Assembly (NCBI GenBank): GCA_903886165.1
Contig: CAISLL010000195.1
Span: forward strand, 1-7,628
Direction of reading: 5' to 3'
Origin: an uncultured beta proteobacterium
GTDB taxonomy: Bacteria; Pseudomonadota; Gammaproteobacteria; Burkholderiales; Burkholderiaceae_C
DNA: 7,628 nucleotides
Part shown: positions 1 through 5,445 of the stretch, piece by piece
How positions within the stretch are numbered: position 1 is the first letter of the stretch
How the letters are laid out: every line of letters begins with the position of its first letter
Made by a program: the position numbers and the translations under genes
Notes under the pieces: generated by a model
Told to the model about the DNA's origin: nothing
What the model saw: the letters and a program-made list of their open reading frames with translations, nothing else
Databases searched by the model: none

Positions 1-148
1 AGGTGCGTACCGTGCCACCCTGCCGCAATCTTTGCTGCCAGCGTCAGCGCCCCCCAAATCACCCGCCCGAACCGCAACCACTGCGTCAGAACCCCAAGTT
101 CGATGAGTGCCGCGCCAGGGAAACACGCTTTCGGCACCATGCGGCACA
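1..148. other. Unassigned left-edge stretch with open frames
   Basis: No recognisable gene. A minus-strand frame begins with ATG at 140 and stays open to base 1, beginning MVPKACFPGAALIELG and containing a hydrophobic stretch with tryptophans. Its codons favour G in the first position (about a third) and G or C in the third (about 70%), as the real genes here do. It has no clear ribosome binding site and I do not recognise the product. On the plus strand a frame is open from base 2 to a TGA at 104-106. Its Ala/Pro/Ser/Thr-rich product could be the tail of a gene arriving from the left, but its third-position GC is only about half. A second plus frame is open from base 1 to the TAA at 154-156. 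None can be chosen without the flanking sequence; the minus frame has slightly better codon statistics. Confidence 0.3.
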
Positions 149-217
149 ATCAATAAGCTATTTTATTGATATCTAATAGCCAATATTTTATAAGGCCTAC
201 AGGCGATTTTTAGACAT
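149..217. repeat. A+T-rich intergenic repeat (copy A, degenerate)
   Basis: This A+T-rich stretch lies in otherwise GC-rich DNA. It opens with a hairpin, ATCAATAA (149-156) pairing with TTATTGAT (163-170) over a 6-base loop. An overlapping alternative pairs GCTATT (157-162) with AATAGC (175-180). From 175 onward it resembles the element at 3486-3535: both begin AATAGC, then have an A+T run, AAGG, CTA, a GC dinucleotide, ATTTTTA and CA-ATA in the same order. Its right end overlaps the msrQ 3' end, so the last codons and the TAG stop of msrQ lie inside the repeat. I recall similar elements between genes of Comamonadaceae. Whether it acts as a terminator, a mobile-element remnant or neither cannot be read from one window. 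Confidence 0.55.
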
Positions 218-832
218 ATACCGCCACAATCGCCAACCCAACAAGGTGGCTAGGACAAGGGCGTACAGCGTTACCTCGGCAAAGTCGTTTTTTCCGGCGC
301 GCATCCAGAAAAAATGCAGGATCGCCAGACCAGCCACCAGGTACACCGTCTTGTGCAAGATCTGCCATTTTTTTGCACCCAGCGCCTTGACGGCACGGTT
401 GAATGAGGTGACGGCAAGGCAGGTCAGCAGTAGAAAAGCCGTGAACCCCACCAGTATGAACGGCCGCTTGGTGATATCCCTGGCCATGTCGGCCACACCA
501 AAGGCCATGTCAAATCCGCTGTAGCTCAGCAGATGCAGCAACCCATAAAAGTACACAAACAAGCCCAGCATGCGGCGAAAGCGCGCCAGCGCAGGGATGC
601 CCGCAAGCACCCTCAAAGGTGTCACAGCCAGCACCACACAGAGCATGCGCAACGTCCAGTCGCCGGTTGCGCGCACCAGGGCCTCGGCCGGGTTGGCACC
701 CAACTGGTCAAACAGGGCAGCCCACACGAGATGCACGAACGGCAACAGGGCCAGAACGCACACCAGGGGCTTCGCCAGCGGGTGCAGGCAAAACTTGTTA
801 AAACCTTGCAATCGCCCCAACGCCAGACCCAT
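197..832 (-). CDS. msrQ: MsrQ, heme-binding membrane subunit of MsrPQ
   Basis: Inner-membrane b-type heme protein that passes electrons from the respiratory chain (quinol/flavin pool) to periplasmic MsrP for repair of methionine sulfoxide in envelope proteins. The 211-residue product has the length of E. coli MsrQ (YedZ). About six hydrophobic segments are visible, near residues 22-40, 62-80, 88-105, 124-144, 160-176 and 187-204, fitting the ferric reductase-like transmembrane domain. Candidate heme-ligand histidines H100, H160 and H173 keep the 60- and 13-residue spacing of the E. coli ligands as I recall them. The ATG at 832 follows the msrP stop after only 5 bases with no good Shine-Dalgarno, suggesting translational coupling. 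The final residues (about KNRL) and stop are encoded in a repeat element, so the extreme C-terminus probably differs from relatives. Confidence 0.95.
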   Translation of the reverse strand: MGLALGRLQGFNKFCLHPLAKPLVCVLALLPFVHLVWAALFDQLGANPAEALVRATGDWTLRMLCVVLAVTPLRVLAGIPALARFRRMLGLFVYFYGLLHLLSYSGFDMAFGVADMARDITKRPFILVGFTAFLLLTCLAVTSFNRAVKALGAKKWQILHKTVYLVAGLAILHFFWMRAGKNDFAEVTLYALVLATLLGWRLWRYMSKNRL

Positions 833-837
833 GGGGA

Positions 838-1836
838 TCAGAAGAATTTTTTCAAGTCCATGCCGGCGTACAACTGGCCGACTTGCGCCTCGTAACCATT
901 GAACATCAGGGTTTTGCGCTTCTTGGCAAACAGGCCGTCCTCACCAATGCGCCGCTCGGTGGCCTGACTCCAGCGCGGATGATCCACCTCGGGGTTCACG
1001 TTCGAGTAAAACCCATACTCGGAAGCGGCCGCCTTGTTCCAAGCGGTGGCGGGCTGCTTGTCAGTGAACCGGATTTTGACCAGGCTCTTGCCGCTTTTGA
1101 AGCCATATTTCCATGGCACCACCAGGCGCAAAGGTGCGCCGCTTTGTTTGGGCAGCACCTCGCCATACATGCCAAATGCCAGCAGCGTCAACGGGTGGAT
1201 CGCCTCGTCCATGCGCAGGCCTTCCACATAAGGCCAGTCCAGCACCCTGGCACCGACCCCAGGCATGGTTTTGGGGTCAGCCAGTGACACAAACTCCACA
1301 TACTTTGCGCTGCTCAAGGGTTCCACGCGTTTAATCAGCTCAGACAACGAGTAACCAACCCATGGAATCACCATCGACCAGCCCTCCACGCAACGCAGGC
1401 GATAAATGCGCTCCTCCTGCGGGCTCAACTTGAGCAGGTCTTCCAGTGTATAACGACCCGGCTTCCTGACCATGCCTTCGATCTCGACTGTCCACGGGCT
1501 GGTCTTTAGGGTGTGCGCGTATTTGGCGGGGTCGGCCTTGTCGGTGCCAAATTCATAAAAATTGTTGTAGCTGCTGGCGTGTTTGTACTCAGTCACCTTG
1601 TCCAGACTCAGGGTGCCGGCGACCAGGCTTTTGCTACGCGCCAACGCCGCCTGTTGGCCAGGAGGGGTCCAGTCTTGCGCAAACGCCTCTCGCGTTGCCC
1701 AGGAGGCCAATGCCACACCTGCGGCGCCCGTGGCCATCAGCCGCATCAGGTCACGGCGTGACTGATAGATGGCTGGCGGTGTGATGTCGCTCGGTACCGG
1801 ATGAATAAAGCCTGATGAATGGGTCTGGATGATCAT
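838..1836 (-). CDS. msrP: MsrP, periplasmic methionine sulfoxide reductase, catalytic subunit
   Basis: Molybdopterin-dependent reductase (formerly YedY) that reduces protein-bound methionine sulfoxide in the periplasm using electrons from MsrQ. The product is 332 residues, against about 334 in E. coli. A Tat signal is clear: twin arginines R27-R28 in QSRRDLMRLM, a hydrophobic stretch, and a likely cleavage after AFA near residue 53. The sulfite-oxidase-type molybdopterin fold follows, with the expected Mo-ligand cysteine C149 in RLRCVEGWSM. I chose the ATG at 1836 because AAAGGA lies about 7 bases upstream and the Tat signal then sits near the N-terminus. An in-frame start at 1956 would add 40 atypical residues and begin inside the loop of the upstream terminator. 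It is followed by msrQ, 5 bases away. Folded export through Tat fits cofactor insertion in the cytoplasm. Confidence 0.96.
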   Translation of the reverse strand: MIIQTHSSGFIHPVPSDITPPAIYQSRRDLMRLMATGAAGVALASWATREAFAQDWTPPGQQAALARSKSLVAGTLSLDKVTEYKHASSYNNFYEFGTDKADPAKYAHTLKTSPWTVEIEGMVRKPGRYTLEDLLKLSPQEERIYRLRCVEGWSMVIPWVGYSLSELIKRVEPLSSAKYVEFVSLADPKTMPGVGARVLDWPYVEGLRMDEAIHPLTLLAFGMYGEVLPKQSGAPLRLVVPWKYGFKSGKSLVKIRFTDKQPATAWNKAAASEYGFYSNVNPEVDHPRWSQATERRIGEDGLFAKKRKTLMFNGYEAQVGQLYAGMDLKKFF

Positions 1837-1842
1837 GTGCTG

Positions 1843-1850
1843 TCCTTTGT
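1843..1850 (-). promoter_or_regulatory. Ribosome binding site deciding the msrP start
   Basis: On the minus strand the bases before the ATG at 1836 read ACAAAGGACAGCAC, so an AAAGGA Shine-Dalgarno lies 7 bases before the start. It supports 1836 over the longer in-frame start at 1956. Confidence 0.75.
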
Positions 1851-1935
1851 TGCGCTTGGTCGGCAAAGGATAGGTTTTCTTACACAATCCTGCCTTCACC
1901 AGGCGAATGACACCCAAAAAACCAGGAAATCGAAC

Positions 1936-1972
1936 AAAAAAGAGCAGGTCGCTCAAGACAACCTGCTCTTTT
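1936..1972 (-). terminator. Rho-independent terminator of the cytochrome c gene
   Basis: A perfect 12-base inverted repeat pairs AAAAGAGCAGGT (1938-1949) with ACCTGCTCTTTT (1961-1972) around an 11-base loop. Read on the minus strand the stem is followed by a run of six T (1941 to 1936), the classical intrinsic-terminator form. It ends transcription from the cytochrome gene (stop at 2018-2020) before msrP, so msrPQ needs its own promoter in the roughly 100 bases between 1937 and 1837. I could not pick a convincing -35/-10 pair there. The stem is A-rich on one side and T-rich on the other, so it might also act on the plus strand, though no plus-strand gene ends here. Confidence 0.85.
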
Positions 1973-1974
1973 GT

Positions 1975-1992
1975 GGGTGACCAATGTCACCC
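1975..1992. other. Hairpin just upstream of the cytochrome terminator
   Basis: GGGTGAC (1975-1981) and GTCACCC (1986-1992) form a perfect 7-base stem with a CAAT loop, two bases from the terminator hairpin. On the minus-strand transcript it is the first structure after the cytochrome stop. An outer pair, GAACAA (1932-1937) with TTGTTC (1994-1999), encloses both hairpins. It probably protects the mRNA 3' end or reinforces termination; that role is inference. Confidence 0.6.
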
Positions 1993-2017
1993 GTTGTTCA
2001 AACTTCGGACCGTGCCA

Positions 2018-2668
2018 TCAATTCAGACCGGCAATGTAATCAGCCACCGCCTTGATTTCACGGTCATTGAGCTTGGCAGCGATTTGTGTCATCTGCAGGC
2101 TGTTGGTGCGTGTGCCGTCACGGAAACCGTTGAGTTGTGCCACCGCGTAATCCGCGTGCTGACCACTCAAACGCGGGTATTGAGCGGGAATGCCAGCGCC
2201 GTTCGGGCTGTGGCAACCCGCGCAGGCTGGAATTTGGCGGTCGGCAATGCCGCCGCGGTAGATTTTTTCACCCAGCAACACCAACTTCTTATCCTGGGCA
2301 GCACCAGGCGTGGCCTTCTTGCTGGCCAACCAGTAGGCAATGTTTTTCATGTCATCTTCGCTCAGGGCGGCCGCCATGCCCATCATGATCGGGTTGGCAC
2401 GCTTGCCACCCTTGAACTCGGCCAGCTGTTTGACCAGGTAATCAGGGTGCTGCTGCGCCAGTTTCGGGTTCACCGGAATCATCGAGTTGCCATCAGGACC
2501 ATGGCAGGCGGCGCAAATACCCATGTAACTTGCCTCACCTTTAGCCAGATCCGCCTTGACTGCCGGCACAGCTGCACCCTTGGCAGGAGCGACCGCTTCA
2601 CTTGCAACACTTGAAAAAACAGCGGAGGCCAATACGGCAGCAACGGTGAACGTGGCAATCAGTTTCAT
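2018..2668 (-). CDS. Diheme cytochrome c4-type protein
   Basis: Periplasmic electron carrier with two covalently bound c-type hemes, of the kind that feeds terminal oxidases. The 216-residue precursor starts with a Sec signal (MKLIATFTVAAVLASAVFSS..., cleavage near residues 22-25). The two heme sites are CAACH (C52, C55, H56) and CAGCH (C149, C152, H153), each followed by a cytochrome c4-like half (PKLAQQHPDYLVKQL; PRLSGQHADYAVAQL). Likely axial methionines are in the NPIMMGM region (95-98) and M193. The internal duplication is typical of the c4 family, and the length fits. I chose the ATG at 2668 because it gives a proper signal peptide; an in-frame start at 2764 would add a non-signal leader overlapping engB. 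No strong Shine-Dalgarno is visible. The gene has its own terminator, and its link to msrPQ is proximity on the same strand only. Confidence 0.93.
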   Translation of the reverse strand: MKLIATFTVAAVLASAVFSSVASEAVAPAKGAAVPAVKADLAKGEASYMGICAACHGPDGNSMIPVNPKLAQQHPDYLVKQLAEFKGGKRANPIMMGMAAALSEDDMKNIAYWLASKKATPGAAQDKKLVLLGEKIYRGGIADRQIPACAGCHSPNGAGIPAQYPRLSGQHADYAVAQLNGFRDGTRTNSLQMTQIAAKLNDREIKAVADYIAGLN

Positions 2669-2708
2669 AGTCGGAAAGATCAGTTGAAGTGGTGAAGAAA
2701 TTCGCGCG

Positions 2709-2718
2709 ATTCTACAAT
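2709..2718. promoter_or_regulatory. Possible overlapping divergent -10 elements
   Basis: In the 75-base gap between the divergent cytochrome and engB starts, the bases ATTCTACAAT contain TACAAT on the plus strand (2713-2718), a good -10 for engB with its start site near 2725. On the minus strand they contain TAGAAT (2714 to 2709), a possible -10 for the cytochrome gene. Neither has a convincing -35 at 16-18 bases, so this is tentative. Confidence 0.35.
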
Positions 2719-2743
2719 GCCGCGATTCAATAGCTTTCACCTC

Positions 2744-3487
2744 ATGACAATCCAAACCAGCCAACCCACTTCAAGCGCATCCACCCACAGCGCGCAAGCC
2801 CACCAGACGGTGAGCCCTGTGGTGGCTTTGGGCTGGCTCCACACGGCCAAATTCCTCACCACCGCACCACAACTCCATTTTTTACCCCCGCTGCAAGTCC
2901 CCGAAATTGCCTTTGTGGGGCGCTCCAACGCCGGCAAGTCCACCTGCATCAACACCCTGACTCAGCAAAAGCAGCTGGCCTTTGCCTCCAAAAAACCCGG
3001 ACGCACCCAGCACATCAACCTGTTTTCTTTGGGCAAACAGGGCGTAACCGACGCCGTCCTGGCCGATTTGCCGGGCTACGGCTACGCGGCAGTGCCCAAG
3101 GCCGACAAGATCCGCTGGCAGCAGGTCATGGCCAACTACCTGGTGACCCGGGAAAACCTGAAAGCCATCGTGCTGATGTGCGACCCGCGCCATGGTCTGA
3201 CCGATCTTGATGAAGTGCTGCTCGATGTGGTGCGCCCGCGGGTGGAAGAAGGCCTGAAGTTCCTGGTGGTGTTGACCAAGGCCGACAAACTTACCCGCGC
3301 CGAACAAACCAAAGCGCGGTCCATCATGAAGCTGCAGGCTGGCGGGGGTGAAGTGCGCCTGTTCTCAGCCACCAAACGCCAGGGCATTGACGAGGTGGCG
3401 ACACTCTTGTGGCAATGGGCCCACCCTGCATTGCCCGCGCAGGCCGTCACCGTCCCTCCTGAAACGCCCGAGGTTACTATCGAATAA
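2744..3487 (+). CDS. engB: EngB (YihA/YsxC), ribosome biogenesis GTPase
   Basis: TRAFAC-class GTPase that assists late assembly of the large ribosomal subunit and is linked to normal septation in several bacteria. The 247-residue product shows all G motifs: G1 GRSNAGKST (59-67), the G2 threonine in GRTQHIN (T88), G3 DLPG (108-111) with following GYGYA, G4 TKAD (178-181) and G5 FSATK (207-211). It has an N-terminal extension of about 25 Ser/Thr/Ala/His-rich residues and a Pro-rich tail compared with the roughly 210-residue E. coli protein. The start is uncertain: ATG at 2744 is preferred, because the in-frame ATG at 2717 overlaps a TACAAT promoter-like hexamer and adds atypical residues. Neither has a clear Shine-Dalgarno. 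It is divergent from the cytochrome gene and convergent with an acyltransferase gene across a repeat element. Confidence 0.95.
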   Translation: MTIQTSQPTSSASTHSAQAHQTVSPVVALGWLHTAKFLTTAPQLHFLPPLQVPEIAFVGRSNAGKSTCINTLTQQKQLAFASKKPGRTQHINLFSLGKQGVTDAVLADLPGYGYAAVPKADKIRWQQVMANYLVTRENLKAIVLMCDPRHGLTDLDEVLLDVVRPRVEEGLKFLVVLTKADKLTRAEQTKARSIMKLQAGGGEVRLFSATKRQGIDEVATLLWQWAHPALPAQAVTVPPETPEVTIE

Positions 3488-3535
3488 ATAGCTGTATCAC
3501 CTTTATTTTAAAAGGGGCTAAAAGCTATTTTTATC
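3486..3535. repeat. Palindromic intergenic repeat (copy B), possible bidirectional terminator
   Basis: It fills the 46-base gap between convergent engB and the acyltransferase gene. Outer arms AAATAGCT (3486-3493) and AGCTATTT (3523-3530) form a perfect 8-base inverted repeat, and an inner hairpin pairs CCTTT (3500-3504) with AAAGG (3511-3515) around an ATTTTA loop. A T-run follows the outer stem on the plus strand (3528-3532), so it could terminate engB transcription. It overlaps the last base of the engB stop and contains the acyltransferase stop codon (3534-3536). It resembles the degenerate copy at 149-217. I recall related elements between Comamonadaceae genes; termination is inference. 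Confidence 0.65.
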
Positions 3536-4400
3536 AATAAACAGCGACCTCACCCGGTGGCCGGTCCTTGAAACGCTTGTGCACCCAGTAGTACTGGTCC
3601 GGCATGGCATTGATGTAGCTTTGCAGGCGCGTGTTCATCAACGCCGTGTCCGCCAGCAGGTCATCGGTCGGAAAGTCTGACCACGCCGGCAACACCTGCA
3701 CCTCGTAACCTTTGGCAGTCATCCGCGTCAGCACCGGCACCACTTTGGCCCGCCCGAGCCGTGCAAAACGTGACAGCGAGGGCACCGTGGCCGCGCTAAC
3801 GCCATAAAAAGGCACAAACAACGACTCATGCGGGCCAAAGTTCATGTCCGGCAGCAAGTAAAGCGGGTCTCCCTGGCGCAATGAGGCCACGATGGCCTTG
3901 ACCCCGTCGATCCGGCCAAACAGGCGGCATGAACCAAAGCGCTGGCGACCCTGCAAAATCCAGGCATCTGAATGCCTGTTAGCCTGGTCGGTGTAAATCG
4001 TGCTGAAGTGCCGTGGCAGTTGTTGGGTCAGCGCCGTCCAGCCCGCATCCAGACCCACAAAATGCGGGGCAAACAGCACCACAGGTTCAGCACCCTTAAG
4101 CTCATCGACCGCGCCTGTGAGGGCCAGGCGCGAGCGCACCAACTCAGGGGCACCATGCCACAGCCAGCCCCGATCAAGCCAGGCCTGCGCAAACCGCACA
4201 AACACCTGCCGTGTCAAAGCCTGCGCCCGCGCAGCATCGAGTGCCGGAAAACACAGGCGCAAATTGGTCTGCACCACACGCCGGCGCGACCCCACCACCC
4301 AATACAACACCCGGCCAAGCAGCCAGCCCATGACACGCACCCAAGTCAGTGGCAGATGGGCCAGGGCAGACATCAAACAAAGGACAAATCGGGTTCCCAT
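3534..4400 (-). CDS. LpxL/HtrB-family acyltransferase (HX4D copy)
   Basis: Probable inner-membrane lysophospholipid/lipid A acyltransferase that moves an acyl chain from acyl-ACP onto a lipid A precursor or related lipid. The 288-residue product has an N-terminal hydrophobic anchor (about 10-37), the family sequence TNLRLCFP (45-52), the catalytic HX4D motif HFVGLD (H113, D118), the LLPDMNFGP stretch and a C-terminal YYWVHKRFKDRPP (271-283), all expected of LpxL-like enzymes. E. coli LpxL is about 306 residues. It is the second gene of a tandem pair with the related gene ending at 4424, 23 bases upstream, so co-transcription is likely. The ATG at 4400 has only a weak GTGAG before it. The last codons run into a repeat element that supplies the TGA. 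Whether it adds laurate, myristate or another chain cannot be told. Confidence 0.88.
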   Translation of the reverse strand: MGTRFVLCLMSALAHLPLTWVRVMGWLLGRVLYWVVGSRRRVVQTNLRLCFPALDAARAQALTRQVFVRFAQAWLDRGWLWHGAPELVRSRLALTGAVDELKGAEPVVLFAPHFVGLDAGWTALTQQLPRHFSTIYTDQANRHSDAWILQGRQRFGSCRLFGRIDGVKAIVASLRQGDPLYLLPDMNFGPHESLFVPFYGVSAATVPSLSRFARLGRAKVVPVLTRMTAKGYEVQVLPAWSDFPTDDLLADTALMNTRLQSYINAMPDQYYWVHKRFKDRPPGEVAVY

Positions 4401-4423
4401 GGCAACTCACAGACCAAACAGCG

Positions 4424-5254
4424 TCACAGCGTGTCACGCGGCCGCTTGTAGCGCGCGTAACCCCATAAATATTGCGCAGGACATTGCCGCACCAGAGTTT
4501 CCATGGCTTGATTCACCGCGGTGACTGCCTCCGGCAGCATCTCAGGCAAGGCCTCGGTCAGGGGTTGCACATGAACCCGGTAGCCACGTCCCCAGCTTAA
4601 ACGTTCGCCCCAGGCCAGCAACACAGTGGCGCCGGTTTGCTGCACCAACCGCACCGAAAGGGTCATGGTGTAGGCATCGCGGCCAAAAAATGGTGCCATG
4701 ACCCCCATGCCCTGCGGTGGCACCTGGTCCGGCAACAAGCCCACCGACTCGCCTTTTTTCAACGCCTTGATCATTTGCTTGACACCCGAGAGTGTGGTCG
4801 GTGCTGTCTGCAAACCCGGCCGCTGGCGCGAGGCCTCCACCGCCTCACGCAACCACGCTTGACGTGGCGGACGAAACAGCACTGTCATGGGCTGGCCTGA
4901 CTGCCCGAAACGCAGCGCGTAGGCCTGTGCCGTGACCTCGAAGCACCCCAGGTGCGGCGTGAAAAACACCACGCCCTTGCCCAGTGCCAGCGCCGCTTCT
5001 ACATGGTCGACACCGTCCCAAGCCGTCGGCACGGGGCCACCCAACCACAAGCGCGGCAGCTCAGCCACCAGCTTACCGCCCTCACCCACCGCGCCCAGCC
5101 ACTGCCGCCAGCACAAACCTGCTTGATGCGCATTGTCCAGAAAGCGCCTGTGGTACGTTGGCGAGGCCAAAAACACCAACCAGCCCATCACAAATCCTGC
5201 GCCATGCAGCAGCCACAGGGGCCAGGCCGACAACATTTTGAAAAGGGTGATCAT
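4424..5254 (-). CDS. LpxL/HtrB-family acyltransferase (HX4E copy)
   Basis: Probable late lipid A acyltransferase (lauroyl/myristoyl type) at the cytoplasmic face of the inner membrane. The 276-residue product has an N-terminal hydrophobic segment (about 9-30), the catalytic HX4E motif HLGCFE (H101, E106) preceded by VVFFTP, the FRPPR stretch near 127-131, LLPDQVP (173-179) and a C-terminal QYLWGYARYKRP, all typical of LpxL/HtrB proteins. It is the first gene of the pair and a diverged paralogue of the next one: the shared order is the HX4D/E motif, LLPD and a W-x-(2-3)-R-K/F/Y ending. The ATG at 5254 has no clear Shine-Dalgarno and lies 191 bases from divergent metK. I recall the pairing of LpxL-type genes divergent from metK in other Burkholderiales. 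Chain and acceptor specificity are unknown. Confidence 0.92.
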   Translation of the reverse strand: MITLFKMLSAWPLWLLHGAGFVMGWLVFLASPTYHRRFLDNAHQAGLCWRQWLGAVGEGGKLVAELPRLWLGGPVPTAWDGVDHVEAALALGKGVVFFTPHLGCFEVTAQAYALRFGQSGQPMTVLFRPPRQAWLREAVEASRQRPGLQTAPTTLSGVKQMIKALKKGESVGLLPDQVPPQGMGVMAPFFGRDAYTMTLSVRLVQQTGATVLLAWGERLSWGRGYRVHVQPLTEALPEMLPEAVTAVNQAMETLVRQCPAQYLWGYARYKRPRDTL

Positions 5255-5346
5255 GGGGTGAGATAAACTATCGGTGTCGCTGAGTTACAGAACTACTTGC
5301 AGGGCGACACACACAAAGGGCAGCCCCAACAGGTCGCCATTGTGCC

Positions 5347-5364
5347 TTGTCAAAGATTTGACAA
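5347..5364. promoter_or_regulatory. 18-base palindrome, candidate operator of metK
   Basis: TTGTCAAA (5347-5354) and TTTGACAA (5357-5364) are perfect inverted arms separated by GA, which is the usual geometry of a dimeric repressor site. Each arm also contains TTGACA or its complement, so a consensus -35 hexamer exists on both strands (plus 5358-5363). No good -10 lies 16-18 bases downstream on the plus strand. Regulators of the SAM cycle such as SahR or MetR-type proteins are candidates by context only. Confidence 0.5.
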
Positions 5365-5431
5365 ATCTGCTAAAGCGTTCGCTGAAAGCCCCAAAAAAGC
5401 CCAAGCAACGCTAACCGGTTGTTTACTTTTC

Positions 5432-5438
5432 AAAGGAG
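5432..5438 (+). promoter_or_regulatory. Ribosome binding site of metK
   Basis: AAAGGAG lies 7 bases before the ATG at 5446. It is the strongest Shine-Dalgarno in the window, fits a highly expressed enzyme, and fixes the start over the in-frame TTG at 5419. Confidence 0.85.
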
Positions 5439-5445
5439 CTTTTTC

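Larger units (their letters stand above)
5255..5445. promoter_or_regulatory. Divergent control region between acyltransferase pair and metK
   Basis: It should contain the promoters of both directions and the metK leader. Visible structure: GTGTCGC (5274-5280) pairs with GCGACAC (5304-5310); GGCGAC (5303-5308) can instead pair with GTCGCC (5333-5338); an 18-base palindrome lies at 5347-5364; and a small AGCG/CGCT hairpin lies near 5374-5383. The metK end is A+T-rich. I could not match the leader to a SAM or SAH riboswitch class from memory, and no promoter pair stands out. Confidence 0.5.

Noticed and set aside
1837..1956. Longer msrP reading frame starting at 1956
   Set aside because: It starts in the loop of a strong terminator, pushes the Tat signal 40 residues inward, and the start at 1836 has a good Shine-Dalgarno.
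2717..2743. engB start at 2717
   Set aside because: It overlaps the best -10-like hexamer and adds residues unlike the family; not fully excluded.
2669..2764. N-terminal extension of the cytochrome frame to 2764
   Set aside because: The added residues are not a signal peptide and overlap the engB start; the ATG at 2668 gives a normal Sec signal.
5255..5445. Known SAM or SAH riboswitch in the metK leader
   Set aside because: I could not find the conserved cores I remember for SAM-I, SAM-II or SAH aptamers; a covariance search would be decisive.
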